From an uncultured Coriobacteriaceae bacterium (lineage in GTDB: Bacteria; Actinomycetota; Coriobacteriia; Coriobacteriales; Coriobacteriaceae): 55,772 bases of DNA. The notes below the pieces were generated by a model. The model made no database searches. It saw nothing but the letters and a program-made list of their open reading frames with translations, and was not told the origin of the DNA. The stretch covers positions 80,319 through 136,090 of the forward strand of contig CASEER010000004.1 of assembly GCA_949287085.1 (NCBI GenBank). The letters are read 5' to 3'. How positions within the stretch are numbered: position 1 is the first letter of the stretch; each line of letters starts with the position of its first letter. The position numbers were made by a program, and so were the translations under genes. Positions 46,005 through 55,708 of the stretch are shown in pieces.

Positions 46005-46033
46005 AAAAGCCCCAGTAGAGAATCTACTGGGGC
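46005..46033 (-). terminator. Intrinsic terminator after tRNA-Asn
   Basis: On the minus strand GCCCCAGTAG-ATTCT-CTACTGGGGC (10-bp perfect stem, 46009-46033) is followed by TTTT. It ends the tRNA transcript 12 nt after the CCA end. Confidence 0.93.
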
Positions 46034-46044
46034 CTAACGTTTGA

Positions 46045-46119
46045 TGGCTCCCCGGGTAGGACTCGAACCTACAACAGCGCGGTTAACAGCCGCGTGCTCT
46101 ACCATTGAGCTACCGAGGA
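46045..46119 (-). tRNA. tRNA-Asn (anticodon GTT)
   Basis: Reading the minus strand, the acceptor stem TCCTCGG (46113-46119) pairs with CCGGGGA, with one G-U pair. The D-arm contains AGCTCAATGGTAGAGC, the anticodon loop is CTGTTAA (anticodon GTT, Asn), and the T-arm contains GGTTCGAGTCC. The discriminator is G and the CCA end is encoded (46045-46047). It has a promoter (46149-46176) and a terminator of its own between rpoD and the pyr operon. Confidence 0.97.
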
Positions 46120-46148
46120 ATGTTGGCTGCTCTCAAGCAACAGGAACT

Positions 46149-46176
46149 AGTATACAAAAGTCATCGCGATGTGCAA
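46149..46176 (-). promoter_or_regulatory. Promoter of tRNA-Asn
   Basis: On the minus strand TTGCAC (46171-46176), a 16-bp spacer and TATACT (46149-46154) lie about 30 nt upstream of the mature tRNA 5' end, directly after the rpoD stop. Confidence 0.6.
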
Positions 46177-46201
46177 GGGACAATTTTAAAAAGTTTTGCA
46201 A

Positions 46202-47533
46202 CTAGTTCTCAATGTAGTCCTTGAGCTTGCTCGAGCGGCTCGGATGACGCAGCTTGGCAAGCGTTTTAGACTCGATCTGGCGGATGCGCTCACGCGTTAC
46301 GCCAAACTCGCGGCCCACTTCTTCAAGGGTGCGCGGATGCCCATCAACCAGGCCGAAGCGGAGCTCGATGACCTTGCGCTCGCGGTCGGCAAGGCTGTCG
46401 AGCACCTGACCCAGCTGCTCCTGCAGCATCGAGAAGCTTGCCGCGTCGGGCGGCACAACCGCCTGGCTGTCCTCGATGAAGTCGCCCAGCTGGGAATCCT
46501 CTTCCTCACCAATCGGCGTTTCGAGCGAGACCGGCTCCTGCGAAATCTTCTGGATCTCGCGCACGCGGTCGGCGCTCATATCCATCTCCTTGCCGATCTC
46601 CTCCGGGGTTGGGTCGCGGCCCAAGTCCTGCAGGAGCTGACGCTGCACGCGCACGAGTTTGTTGATGGTTTCGACCATGTGCACCGGAATGCGAATGGTA
46701 CGGGCCTGGTCGGCAATCGCGCGCGTAATGGCCTGGCGAATCCACCATGTGGCGTACGTGGAGAACTTGAAGCCCTTTTCGTAGTCAAACTTCTCGACCG
46801 CGCGGATGAGGCCCAGGTTGCCCTCTTGGATGAGGTCGAGGAAGAGCATGCCACGACCCACGTAGCGCTTGGCAATAGAGACCACCAAACGCAGGTTGGC
46901 GCTGATGAGCGCCTGCTTGGCATCGAGGCCCACCTGCTCCACGCGCGAAAGGCGACGCTTCTCGGCGCGGGTAAGCTCAAGCTCGCCGTTCTCGGCAGCC
47001 TCGAGCTTCTCTGTCGCCTCAAGGCCTGCCTCGATCTTCATGGCAAGGTCAACCTCATCGGCAGCGGTCAGCAGGTCAACCTTTCCGATCTCCTTGAGGT
47101 ACATGCGCACCGGGTCGCCGGTAAGCATGACCGTCGAAGCGTCGATGCCACGGGCGCGCGAGCGCGAACGGGTGGTACGGGCGCGCGGCTTCTTCTTGCG
47201 CGCCGAACCCATCTCAGACTCCGCGAGCTTGGCAACCTTGATGTCGTGGTCCTCCGAGCTCTCGTCATCAAGATCGTCGTCCAAACCGTCCACATCATCA
47301 ACGTCGTCAACGCCCAGCGACGCGTCTTCGTCGCCCTCTGCCTGCGAGGTCACGTCGACACCGTGGTCACGAAGCGAACGGTAGATTGAGGTCAGCTGTG
47401 CATCGGTCACATCGACATCTTTGAGTACGACTTGAATCTCGTCCTCGGTAACCGATCCGGACTTGGCACCCATATCGATGAGCTTATCGACATACGAATC
47501 GAGTTTGGTGCTGTTCTCGGTCTTCTTGGGCAC
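46202..47533 (-). CDS. rpoD: Primary sigma factor RpoD (SigA)
   Basis: The 443-residue housekeeping sigma factor has an acidic N-terminal region 1.1 (about 5-95), an Arg/Lys-rich stretch ([17 protein letters not shown]), region 1.2 ([11 protein letters not shown]), region 2 with [43 protein letters not shown], region 3 and region 4.2 with [30 protein letters not shown]. It directs most promoters, consistent with the TTGACA/TATAAT-like boxes seen here. The GTG at 47533 has GGGAG 5 nt upstream and is preferred over a GTG eight codons earlier. It follows dnaG, the conserved dnaG-rpoD pair. Confidence 0.96.
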   Translation of the reverse strand: MPKKTENSTKLDSYVDKLIDMGAKSGSVTEDEIQVVLKDVDVTDAQLTSIYRSLRDHGVDVTSQAEGDEDASLGVDDVDDVDGLDDDLDDESSEDHDIKVAKLAESEMGSARKKKPRARTTRSRSRARGIDASTVMLTGDPVRMYLKEIGKVDLLTAADEVDLAMKIEAGLEATEKLEAAENGELELTRAEKRRLSRVEQVGLDAKQALISANLRLVVSIAKRYVGRGMLFLDLIQEGNLGLIRAVEKFDYEKGFKFSTYATWWIRQAITRAIADQARTIRIPVHMVETINKLVRVQRQLLQDLGRDPTPEEIGKEMDMSADRVREIQKISQEPVSLETPIGEEEDSQLGDFIEDSQAVVPPDAASFSMLQEQLGQVLDSLADRERKVIELRFGLVDGHPRTLEEVGREFGVTRERIRQIESKTLAKLRHPSRSSKLKDYIEN

Positions 47534-47641
47534 AGACTCTCCCTTCCTTCTTTTCACGGACTCATTACTTTAACACAGGTCACTATACCCAACACGTGCA
47601 GAAATGAAGCAGAATTTCTTGGTTAGGCGCAGCCCTTGAAC

Positions 47642-49672
47642 CTATGCGTCGGCGCGGAACGGATCGGCGATGCCGCCCACCGCCTTTTGCAGCTCGCGCT
47701 GGCGGGCAACGTACTGCGTGGCCTTGATGGTGAGCTCGCGCCGCTCGTCATGGCTCAGCGCACGGTCCTGCCTAAGCGATGCCTGCACCGAGCGCAAACG
47801 GCGCTGCACGGTGTACAGCTCAAGCGTGTCGAGCAAAAACTCGATGGTGGTCTCCGTAGAGTGGCTGCTCGTTGACGAGATGAGCCCGCCCGAAACAAGC
47901 TCCGGCGCCTCGGGACACACCGCAAGCACCGCGTTCATAACGTCGCCCGGGCTGGTGCCCTCAGGCGTTGCCAGAACCGCCCAGGCGATCGTTTCGTGCC
48001 GCGGATCCACCCAGTCGATTGCCGTGATGCGCTCGGCAAAGGGCCGGAAGGCGTCGGGCGAGCTGGTGAGCAGGGTCAAGAGCTCCCGCTCCCCCGCCAG
48101 CGCACGGCGCTCCAAATCGGTGAGCACCACCGGTGCCGGACCAGCCGCGGCTGCAGTGCCCGCAGCACCCGGAGCATCGGTGTCACCGGCCATACCACGC
48201 TCATCAGGCACCTCGACGGGTATGCCGTCATAGGCATCCACCGGCACATAGTCGTAGGGCATGTCATCGGGCTCATCGTAAGCGCCCACCGGTGCCGCCG
48301 ACAATCCCTGCGCTGCCGGCGCACTCCCCCGCCGGGCAGCCTGCGCCGACTCACGCGCCTGCTCGCGCTTGCGCGCTGCTGCCTCTTCTGAGCGCACCGT
48401 CCGGTACACCTCCTGTGCAGCCGTGCGTACCGTCTCCACATCGAGCCCCAGGCGATCGGCGATCTGCATGTAATACGAATCGATGAGGTAGCTCGCCCGC
48501 AGGGGGTAAATTAGACGGCACGCCTCGTCCAGCGCCTTGGTACGGCCCGCCGGCGTCGTGACGTCGCTGCGTTCGGCAAGCTTGCGGAACACGAAGTCCA
48601 TGAGCGGTTCGGCATCGTTGAGGAGCGCGCGCAGCGCATCGCCCCCGCGAGCCGTGATGAACTCCATGGGATCCATGTTGTCGGGCAGCACCACGCAGCG
48701 CAGATCGACCGAGCTCTGCTCGATAAACTGGATGGCGCGCTCGGCCGCCTTTTGACCCGCCGCATCGCCGTCAAAGAGGTACACGATCTGCTTCGAAAAC
48801 CGCGTGAGGGTCTTAACATGCTGCTCGGTAAGCGCCGTGCCCAACGTGGCCACCACGTTGCCAATGCCCGCTTCGTAGCAGGCAATGGCGTCGGTATAGC
48901 CCTCTACCACCACGGCCTTGCCCTCGGCCACAATATGCTGCTTGGCCCAGTTGAAGCCGTAAAGGTTGCGCTTCTTATGAAAGAGCGCCGTCTCGGCCGT
49001 GTTGAGGTACTTGGGCTGGCCGTCGCCCATCACGCGCCCTCCAAACGCAATGCAGCGGCCGCGTTCATCAAAGATGGGAAACATCACCCGGTCATAGAAC
49101 CGGTCTGCCAAGCCACGATTGCGCTGCACCGCCACGTTGGCGTCAAGCAGCTCCTGTGCGGTAAACCCCTTGCTGGTTAAATGCTGCACCAGCGCACCGT
49201 TGCCCGGGGCAAACCCCAGCTCATAGCGACGGCACACCTCGGACCCCATTCCGCGCGACGCGAAGTACTCGCGCGCCCGACCGTCGCGCCCGCGCATCAG
49301 CTGCGTGTGGTAAAACGAAGCGGTCTCGTCGCACACATCCATCAGGCGCGAGCGCTTGGAGCCGCGCCTGCCGCCGTCATACGAATCGTGAATCTCGATG
49401 CCGGCGCGATCGGCCAGGTAGCGGATGGCTTCGGGGAACGAAAGGTTCTCGCGCTCCATAACATAGGTAAAGCAGTCGCCGCCTTTGCCGCAGCCAAAGC
49501 AATGCCACACCTGCGTTGCCGGGATCACATGAAACGAAGGAGTTTTCTCGCCGTGAAACGGGCAGCATCCCCACAAGTCCTGACCGCGCGGCTTGAGCGG
49601 CACCGTCTCTTGAACGAGCTCTACCAGATCGGTCGCCGCACGAACGCGAGCCTTGTCTTCATCGCTGATCAT
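47642..49672 (-). CDS. dnaG: DNA primase
   Basis: The 676-residue primase has the N-terminal zinc finger (CPFHGEKTPSFHV then CFGCGKGGD, C37/H40/C58/C61), the catalytic core, and the TOPRIM motifs VVVEGYTDAI (E257) and DGDAAG (301-306). A low-complexity acidic and Pro/Ala-rich linker (about 430-530) leads to the C-terminal helicase-binding domain. It makes RNA primers at replication forks. The start overlaps the ribF stop as ATGA. The linker is longer than in many primases. Confidence 0.96.
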   Translation of the reverse strand: MISDEDKARVRAATDLVELVQETVPLKPRGQDLWGCCPFHGEKTPSFHVIPATQVWHCFGCGKGGDCFTYVMERENLSFPEAIRYLADRAGIEIHDSYDGGRRGSKRSRLMDVCDETASFYHTQLMRGRDGRAREYFASRGMGSEVCRRYELGFAPGNGALVQHLTSKGFTAQELLDANVAVQRNRGLADRFYDRVMFPIFDERGRCIAFGGRVMGDGQPKYLNTAETALFHKKRNLYGFNWAKQHIVAEGKAVVVEGYTDAIACYEAGIGNVVATLGTALTEQHVKTLTRFSKQIVYLFDGDAAGQKAAERAIQFIEQSSVDLRCVVLPDNMDPMEFITARGGDALRALLNDAEPLMDFVFRKLAERSDVTTPAGRTKALDEACRLIYPLRASYLIDSYYMQIADRLGLDVETVRTAAQEVYRTVRSEEAAARKREQARESAQAARRGSAPAAQGLSAAPVGAYDEPDDMPYDYVPVDAYDGIPVEVPDERGMAGDTDAPGAAGTAAAAGPAPVVLTDLERRALAGERELLTLLTSSPDAFRPFAERITAIDWVDPRHETIAWAVLATPEGTSPGDVMNAVLAVCPEAPELVSGGLISSTSSHSTETTIEFLLDTLELYTVQRRLRSVQASLRQDRALSHDERRELTIKATQYVARQRELQKAVGGIADPFRADA

Positions 49673-50724
49673 GCGAGCGACACCCCCTCCTCACCAAACG
49701 TCGCCCGAACCGTGTCGATGTTGCCCAGCACGGTCGCAATCAAATCATCCACCGAGTCAAATTTAATGAGGCCGCGCAGACGCTCGGCGAACACGAGCGA
49801 AAACGCATCGCCATAGATGTCGCCATGAAAGCCGATCAGGTTTGCCTCGAGCGAAGCGGACGCCGGGCGGTCGCGGAACGTGGGTGGTTTGCCCACGTTG
49901 ATCGCTGCAGGCCAGACCGTACCCTCCACCAGGGCGAGCCCGCTGTACACTCCCCCGGCAGGTACCTGGAGCGCGGGATCGACCACCAGGTTGGCGGTGG
50001 GAAACCCCATACCGGTGCCCTCGCCGCGCCCGGTGTGCACGCGCCCTCGGATCAGGTAGCGGCGGCCCAGCTCGCGCTCAACAGCCGGAAGATCGCCCTT
50101 CTGCACCTGATGCCGAATACGCGTGGCCGAAATCGGCTTTCCGTCATCGAGCACGAGCTCATGGCCCGTTACCCGCACCTGGCGATCTGCGCACCACGCC
50201 TGCATGGTAGCAGTCGTAGCGGCTCCGCCATGCCCGAGTCTAAAGTTGGCGCCCACGTGAATGGAACGCACCGCAAGCGCTGCAAAGAGCACCGTGGTAA
50301 AAAAGGTGGGCGCATCGAGCGCAGCCAGCGCAGCGGTAAACGGGATCACTGCCACCGCGTCGACGCCCGATGCGGCGAGCAGGGTCAAACGGTCTGCGGC
50401 GCGCGTGAGCTTACGGGCAGGATGCGCTGCCACCACCGCATCTGGATCAGGGTCAAAGGTCACCGCAACGGCTGCCATGCCCCGGGCATGTGCCTCGGCG
50501 ATGGCGGCGCCTAGAAGGGCGCGGTGGCCGCGGTGCACGCCGTCAAAGGCGCCAATGGCAACCACACAGGGGCCCAGCGCACGCAACTGGACAACCGCGT
50601 CAGACGATGCCGCGCTTGATTCCGGCGCGTCCCCGTCCATCAGGGCGGGCAGCCATGCGATGGGGGCCAACGCTCCTACCGGCTCAATAAAATCGCGACG
50701 CAGGTCGTCGACCGATGGCATCAC
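49669..50724 (-). CDS. ribF: Bifunctional riboflavin kinase / FAD synthetase
   Basis: The 351-residue enzyme has an N-terminal FMN adenylyltransferase domain with AIGAFDGVHRGHRALL (about 57-72) and GANFRLGHGG, the ISATRIR motif, and a C-terminal riboflavin kinase domain with GRGEGTGMGFPTANL and GGVYSGLAL. It converts riboflavin to FMN and FAD. An extra stretch of about 50 residues precedes the catalytic domain. The start is the GTG at 50724 (GGAGG 9 nt upstream) or the adjoining ATG at 50721, overlapping the truB stop. The truB-ribF pair is conserved. Confidence 0.94.
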   Translation of the reverse strand: MMPSVDDLRRDFIEPVGALAPIAWLPALMDGDAPESSAASSDAVVQLRALGPCVVAIGAFDGVHRGHRALLGAAIAEAHARGMAAVAVTFDPDPDAVVAAHPARKLTRAADRLTLLAASGVDAVAVIPFTAALAALDAPTFFTTVLFAALAVRSIHVGANFRLGHGGAATTATMQAWCADRQVRVTGHELVLDDGKPISATRIRHQVQKGDLPAVERELGRRYLIRGRVHTGRGEGTGMGFPTANLVVDPALQVPAGGVYSGLALVEGTVWPAAINVGKPPTFRDRPASASLEANLIGFHGDIYGDAFSLVFAERLRGLIKFDSVDDLIATVLGNIDTVRATFGEEGVSLA

Positions 50725-51665
50725 GGCTGCACACCTCCAATAGGCTGCGGAAACACATCGTGCGGCGCCAGCGCACTCCCCTGGACCGTTGCCAACGCCA
50801 CCAGCTCATGAGCCATAACGATCGCGCAGCGGTCACCATCACCCAGCAGACGTCCATCACGAGCCACGGCCAGGCTGCTCGACAGGCGCTTACCGCAGAG
50901 CACATCGGCCCGATACCGCTCCGCCACATCAACCGCCGGCAACCCCAGGGCTTGGATGGGGTCCAGCATATGATTGCACGCCGTCCGGACACAAAGATCG
51001 TCAAGGGCAAGGCACGAGCCGAGCGAGACCGAGCCGGAAGCAGTCCTGCGGAGCGCCGTCAGATGCGCGCCAGACCCCACCGCACGCCCCAGATCGCGCG
51101 CGAGCGCCCGCACGTAGGTGCCTTTGCTCACGGTAAACGCCACCATCCAGGTAAGCGCATCGTTCTGGCTGGTGATGGCAATCAGGCTTGCATCAAATAC
51201 CTCGATGGGACGCGCCGCGAGCTCAACGTCCTCGCCCGCGCGCGCTCGCTTATACGAACGAACCCCGTTGACCGAGATGGCCGAATACGCCGGCGGCACC
51301 TGCATCTGCGGCCCCATCATGGCCGCAAGCGCACGCTCCGCCGTCGCGCGGTCGGCAAGCTCGGGCGGACAGGGGGCACTGCGCACCACCTCGCCCTCAG
51401 CATCGTCGGTGGTGGTTTCGGACCCAAAGGCAATCTCGGCCACATACGATTTGGTATCAAGCGTGAGCATGCCCAGCAGGCGCGTCGCCTGACCCACGCC
51501 AATCACCATGACCCCCGACGCCAAGGGGTCGAGCGTGCCGGCGTGGCCCACACGGCGCTCGTTAAGCGCTCGACGTACCCGCGCCACCACGTCATGCGAC
51601 GTGATTCCCACGGGCTTGTCGACCGCAATCAGACCATTCAGTTGTGAAACGCGACGTTTTGCCAT
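50721..51665 (-). CDS. truB: tRNA pseudouridine(55) synthase TruB
   Basis: The 314-residue enzyme isomerises U55 in the T-loop of tRNAs. The catalytic aspartate is D46 in RVGHAGTLDPLASGV, preceded by GLIAVDKPVGITSHDVV and followed by KSYVAEIAFG and PPAYSAISVNGVRSYKRARAGE. Length and motifs are normal. It starts 12 nt after nrnA in the conserved infB-rbfA-nrnA-truB-ribF order. Confidence 0.96.
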   Translation of the reverse strand: MAKRRVSQLNGLIAVDKPVGITSHDVVARVRRALNERRVGHAGTLDPLASGVMVIGVGQATRLLGMLTLDTKSYVAEIAFGSETTTDDAEGEVVRSAPCPPELADRATAERALAAMMGPQMQVPPAYSAISVNGVRSYKRARAGEDVELAARPIEVFDASLIAITSQNDALTWMVAFTVSKGTYVRALARDLGRAVGSGAHLTALRRTASGSVSLGSCLALDDLCVRTACNHMLDPIQALGLPAVDVAERYRADVLCGKRLSSSLAVARDGRLLGDGDRCAIVMAHELVALATVQGSALAPHDVFPQPIGGVQP

Positions 51666-51677
51666 GCGTGCCGCCCG

Positions 51678-52733
51678 CTAGAGAACCGGAACGGCCGACG
51701 CGGGGTCGGCACCCACGAGCTCAGCGAGCATGGGCAACGCCGCAGCGAGCGTGTCCTCGATCGAACCAACATAGGTAAAGCCGGCAGCAGCCGCATGGCC
51801 GCCACCGCCAAAGGCCGCCGCCACGCCCGAAACATCGAGTGCGCCCTTGGAGCGCAGATTGCCCCGCACCTTGCCGTCGCTGTCGCACTCTTTAAGGAAG
51901 AGGCACACATCGACGCCGCCCACCGAGCGCACGATGTCCACCAGGCCATCGCACTCGTCCTGCGAAACGCCGCAGCCCTCGAGGTCCTCGGCACGCGCAA
52001 AGCTGTAGGCAATGCGACCGTTTGCCACGGTGCGGATGCGCCCCATGACGATGGACTCCAGGTGCAGGTATTCAATCCGCTGGCTCTGGTACACCTCGAG
52101 CGAGATGCGCGAGGGCTCGGCACCAGCTGCCACCAAGCGCGACGCCACCACGAAGCTTTCGGGGTTGGCATTTTGGTACTGGAAGCGCCCCGTGTCGGTC
52201 ACGAGCCCGCAAAAGAGGCAATTCGCAATATCAGGCGAGATGGTAATCGTACAAAACGAGAGGAACTCCTCGATGATCACCGAGGTCGCCGCAGCGTCCA
52301 CGCGCCTGACCGAAATCTGCGCAAACTCCTCGCGCGCCGGGTGGTGGTCAAAGCTCACCACCGTCTTGGAACGGCGCACCACGTCCGCCGCATCCTGCAA
52401 GCGGTCGAGCACCGGGCAGTCGACCGAAATAAAGAGGTCCGGGTTGCCCGTGTACTGCGCCGCTGGCACGAGTGAGGCCGCGCCCGGCAAAAAACGATAG
52501 ATGCGCGGCACCGGCGCGTCGTCGGAGAGCAAGAGCGCGATGTCCTTGGACGGAAAGCGCTCGCGCAGCGCCAAGCCCAGACCCAAGGTGGAGCCCAGGG
52601 CATCGCCATCGGGCGAGGTATGGCCCGAGATGGCAATGACCTGAGCATCCGCAACTACGTCAAAGATACCCCAGTAGGTATCGGCAAGCTCAGAAGAAAC
52701 CTCTGGAGCGGGCACCAAGGGAATGTTGTCCAT
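51678..52733 (-). CDS. nrnA: DHH-family oligoribonuclease/pAp phosphatase NrnA
   Basis: The 351-residue DHH-DHHA1 protein has metal-binding motifs GHTSPDGDALGS (D42, D44), SVDCP, FDHHPA and a C-terminal GGGGHAAAAGF substrate loop. NrnA-type enzymes degrade short oligoribonucleotides or pAp; some members degrade cyclic dinucleotides, but the GdpP-type membrane and PAS parts are absent. It starts as a TAATG overlap with rbfA, so it is coupled to it. Confidence 0.93.
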   Translation of the reverse strand: MDNIPLVPAPEVSSELADTYWGIFDVVADAQVIAISGHTSPDGDALGSTLGLGLALRERFPSKDIALLLSDDAPVPRIYRFLPGAASLVPAAQYTGNPDLFISVDCPVLDRLQDAADVVRRSKTVVSFDHHPAREEFAQISVRRVDAAATSVIIEEFLSFCTITISPDIANCLFCGLVTDTGRFQYQNANPESFVVASRLVAAGAEPSRISLEVYQSQRIEYLHLESIVMGRIRTVANGRIAYSFARAEDLEGCGVSQDECDGLVDIVRSVGGVDVCLFLKECDSDGKVRGNLRSKGALDVSGVAAAFGGGGHAAAAGFTYVGSIEDTLAAALPMLAELVGADPASAVPVL

Positions 52734-53239
52734 TACCGCTCCTCGCCTTCATGCGCGGCGAGGCCGTCTGCGTCAGCAGCAAGGGTCGCAGCGGACGCGG
52801 GCTCCTCGACATCAGAAGCGTCCGTGGCACCTGCAGCAGCCTCCACCGCGCGAGCGGCGGGAGCTACCGGATAACCCTCCTCGTCCTTCTCGACCCCAAT
52901 GGTCGGCGGCACGTTTTCGAGCGCGAGCGCAATGCGCTCGGCCTCGTCCGTCGATGTATCGATGCGAAAGTCGAGCTCGGGAACCACGCGCCAATCGAGC
53001 GCCCGTGCCAAGAGGCTGCGGATGCGACCCTTGGCCGCAGCCAGCGCACCCAGCACCTCCTCGTAGCGCGCGCCCTCACACGACACAAAGATGCGTGCAT
53101 ACGAGCGGTCCTGCGAAACCTCAACACCGGTTACGGTCACGAGGTCCAAACGCGGATCGGCAATCTCAAACAGCAGGATGTACCCCAGCTTCTCACGGAG
53201 CTGCTCCGCCAGGCGGCGGGTCACGTTGTTCTGCTTCAT
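52733..53239 (-). CDS. rbfA: 30S ribosome-binding factor RbfA
   Basis: The 168-residue protein has the KH-like RbfA core (residues 1-105): RLAEQLREKLGYILLFEIADPRLDLVTVTGVEVSQDRSYARIFVS and RALDWRVVPELDFRIDTSTDEAERI. RbfA assists 16S 5'-end maturation and cold adaptation. The C-terminal 60 residues are an Ala/Glu/Asp-rich extension not needed for the fold. It starts 24 nt after infB, with AGGAGGGGAGG just before the ATG. Confidence 0.94.
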   Translation of the reverse strand: MKQNNVTRRLAEQLREKLGYILLFEIADPRLDLVTVTGVEVSQDRSYARIFVSCEGARYEEVLGALAAAKGRIRSLLARALDWRVVPELDFRIDTSTDEAERIALALENVPPTIGVEKDEEGYPVAPAARAVEAAAGATDASDVEEPASAATLAADADGLAAHEGEER

Positions 53240-53263
53240 GGGGACCTCCCCTCCTACGCAGCG

Positions 53264-55708
53264 CTACTCGGTGCGCGCAACCTCGACAATCTTGTAGGCC
53301 TCGAGCTGGTCGCCCACGTGCACGTCCTGGAAGCGCTCGATGCCCAAACCGCACTCGTAGCCGCTCTTGACGCTCTTAACGTCGTCCTTGAAGCGGCGCA
53401 TGGACGCAAAGTTGCCGTCAAACACCACGACGCCGTCGCGGACCACGCGCACCTTGTCGCTGCGCTCGATCTCGCCCTCGGTAACCATGCAGCCGGCGAC
53501 CACGCCCACCTTGGGCACGCGGAAGAGCTCGCGAACCTCGGCAACACCGGTCTGAACCTCTTCTTCCGTGGGCTTGAGCATACCGATGCGCGCGGCGTCG
53601 ATGTCCTCGATCGCTTTGTAGATGATCGAGTAGGTCTTGATCTGTACGTTCTCGCGCTCGGCAAGGTCGCGGGCCTTTGCCTGCGGGCGCACGCCAAAGC
53701 CAACGATGATCGCGTTCGAAGCCGCAGCCAGAATGACGTCGGTCTCGGTGATGGCGCCCACCGCGGAGTGGATGATGTTGATGCGCACCTCGGACTGGTC
53801 CATCTTGGCGAGCGAGTCCGCCAGCGCCTCGATGGAGCCCTGAACGTCGGCCTTGACCACGAGGTTGAGCTCCTTGAGCTCGTTCTCGTTCATCTCGTCA
53901 AAGAGGGTCTCGAGCGTCACGTGCTTGACCTTGTTCTGCTCCTCGATGCGGGCCTTGAGGGCGCGCTCGTCAGCGAGCTTCTTGGCGTCGCGGTCGTCCT
54001 CAAACACGCGGAACTCGTCGCCGGCGGTGGGCACAGAGTCGAGGCCCAGGATCTCCACGGCGTCCGACGGGCCCGCGGCATCCTTGTGGTCGCCGTGCTG
54101 GTCGAGCATGGCGCGCACGCGGCCAAAGCTCGTACCGGCAACCAGGGCATCGCCCACATGGAGCGTGCCGCGGTTGACGAGCACCGTCGCCACCGGGCCG
54201 CGGCCGCGGTCGAGCTTGGCCTCGATGATGTAGCCGGAAGCAAAGGTGTCCGGGTTGGCCTTGAGCTCGAGCACGTCAGCCTGCAGAAGGATTGTCTCGA
54301 GCAGCTCGTCGATACCCTGGTGCGACTTGGCGGACACGTTCACGAACATGTTCTCGCCGCCCCACTCCTCGGGGATGACGCCGTACTCCACGAGCTCCTG
54401 GCGCACGCGGTCGGGGTTGGCCTCAGGCTTATCGCACTTGTTCACCGCCACGACGATGGGCACGCCCGCCGCCTTGGAGTGGTTGATGGCCTCGACCGTC
54501 TGCGGCATGACGCCGTCGTCGGCAGCCACCACGAGCACGACCACGTCGGTGATCTTGGCGCCGCGGGCACGCATGGCGGTGAACGCCTCGTGGCCCGGGG
54601 TGTCGACGAAGGTGATCTGACGGCCGTTGATGGTGACCTCGGAGGCGCCGATGTGCTGCGTGATGCCGCCCGCCTCGCGGTTGGTAACGTGCGTGTGGCG
54701 AATGGCGTCCAAGAGCGACGTCTTGCCGTGGTCGACGTGGCCCATAACGGTGACCACCGGCGGGCGCGGTTTGAGGTCGGCCGGATCGTCGTAGAAGGTA
54801 AAGGAGTTCTCCTCCTCCGGCGAGATGATCTTGATCTGACGGCCCAGGTCGTCAGCCACCAGCTCAACGAGGTCGTTTGACATGGACTGCGTCATGGTGA
54901 GCGGCGTGCCCAGCAGGAACAGGCGCTTGATGATGTCGTTGGCGGGAACGTTGAGTGCCTCGGCGAGCTCGGCCACGGTCACGCCCTCGGACACGCGCAC
55001 GGCGTCGAGCTCCTCGACCGAGATGCCCTGGGCTTTTGCCTCTTCGAGCTTCTGCTCCTGGCGCTTCTCCTCGGCCTCGCGCTGACGCTTCTCCTTGCGC
55101 TTCTTACGGCGGCCGGTGGACTCGCGGCTGGCCTCCTCAACGGCGGCGCGAGCCTCCTCGAGCACCTTCTCGCGGCTGTACTCCTCCGCCTCACGCGCCA
55201 TGCGGGTGTAGCGGTCTTCCTCGGTGTGCTGCGAGCCCTTGCGGCTCTTGCGTCCCTTAGCAGCCTTTTCGGGCGCAGGCACATCCATGCCGGCGGGCAT
55301 GGACGGCGCGTGAGACGAGCGGCGGGTGTGGGTTGCCTGGCCGCGGCTGTCGTCGCGGCGGCCGCCGCGACGGTCGCCCTTGCGGCCACGGTTGCTGGCG
55401 CCCTCCTCGGACTTCTTGGCCGCCTCGGCCTTCTTGCGCTCCTCGAGCACGGTCTCCTGTGCGGCGATCTGGTTGCCGAAGAACTCCAGCGCCATCATGT
55501 TCTTCTGTTCCGGCAGAGGGCAGATCACTATTCCGACCCGTCGCCTGACGTTCCGGTTTGCGTAATACCCGAGTTCCCGCATCGCCGCCAGCACCGATTC
55601 CCGCTTGACGCGATTGATGCCGCGATAGTTGTTGATGACGCGGGAAACCGTGCTCTGCGACACGCCCGCCCGCTTGGCTATGCTGGTCGTCGTCACGTTT
55701 TTCGCCAT
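53264..55708 (-). CDS. infB: Translation initiation factor IF-2 with a LacI-type N-terminus (chimeric)
   Basis: This 814-residue frame is two proteins. Residues 1-81 are a LacI-family HTH ([19 protein letters not shown]) plus the beginning of its ligand domain ([20 protein letters not shown]), ending mid-domain. From about residue 82 it is IF-2: a basic/acidic low-complexity region, an IF2_N domain ([22 protein letters not shown]), the GTPase with G1 GHVDHGKT (323-330), DTPGHEAF and NKCDKP, then domains II, III and IV. The first IF2_N domain and start of normal IF-2 are missing. The ATG at 55708 has GGAG 6 nt upstream; an in-frame TTG at 55765 lies in the promoter. Assembly chimera or true fusion. 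Confidence 0.85.
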   Translation of the reverse strand: MAKNVTTTSIAKRAGVSQSTVSRVINNYRGINRVKRESVLAAMRELGYYANRNVRRRVGIVICPLPEQKNMMALEFFGNQIAAQETVLEERKKAEAAKKSEEGASNRGRKGDRRGGRRDDSRGQATHTRRSSHAPSMPAGMDVPAPEKAAKGRKSRKGSQHTEEDRYTRMAREAEEYSREKVLEEARAAVEEASRESTGRRKKRKEKRQREAEEKRQEQKLEEAKAQGISVEELDAVRVSEGVTVAELAEALNVPANDIIKRLFLLGTPLTMTQSMSNDLVELVADDLGRQIKIISPEEENSFTFYDDPADLKPRPPVVTVMGHVDHGKTSLLDAIRHTHVTNREAGGITQHIGASEVTINGRQITFVDTPGHEAFTAMRARGAKITDVVVLVVAADDGVMPQTVEAINHSKAAGVPIVVAVNKCDKPEANPDRVRQELVEYGVIPEEWGGENMFVNVSAKSHQGIDELLETILLQADVLELKANPDTFASGYIIEAKLDRGRGPVATVLVNRGTLHVGDALVAGTSFGRVRAMLDQHGDHKDAAGPSDAVEILGLDSVPTAGDEFRVFEDDRDAKKLADERALKARIEEQNKVKHVTLETLFDEMNENELKELNLVVKADVQGSIEALADSLAKMDQSEVRINIIHSAVGAITETDVILAAASNAIIVGFGVRPQAKARDLAERENVQIKTYSIIYKAIEDIDAARIGMLKPTEEEVQTGVAEVRELFRVPKVGVVAGCMVTEGEIERSDKVRVVRDGVVVFDGNFASMRRFKDDVKSVKSGYECGLGIERFQDVHVGDQLEAYKIVEVARTE

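Noticed and set aside
47534..47641. rpoD promoter based on TATAGT at 47582-47587
   Set aside because: No -35 match at usable spacing; rpoD may be read from dnaG.
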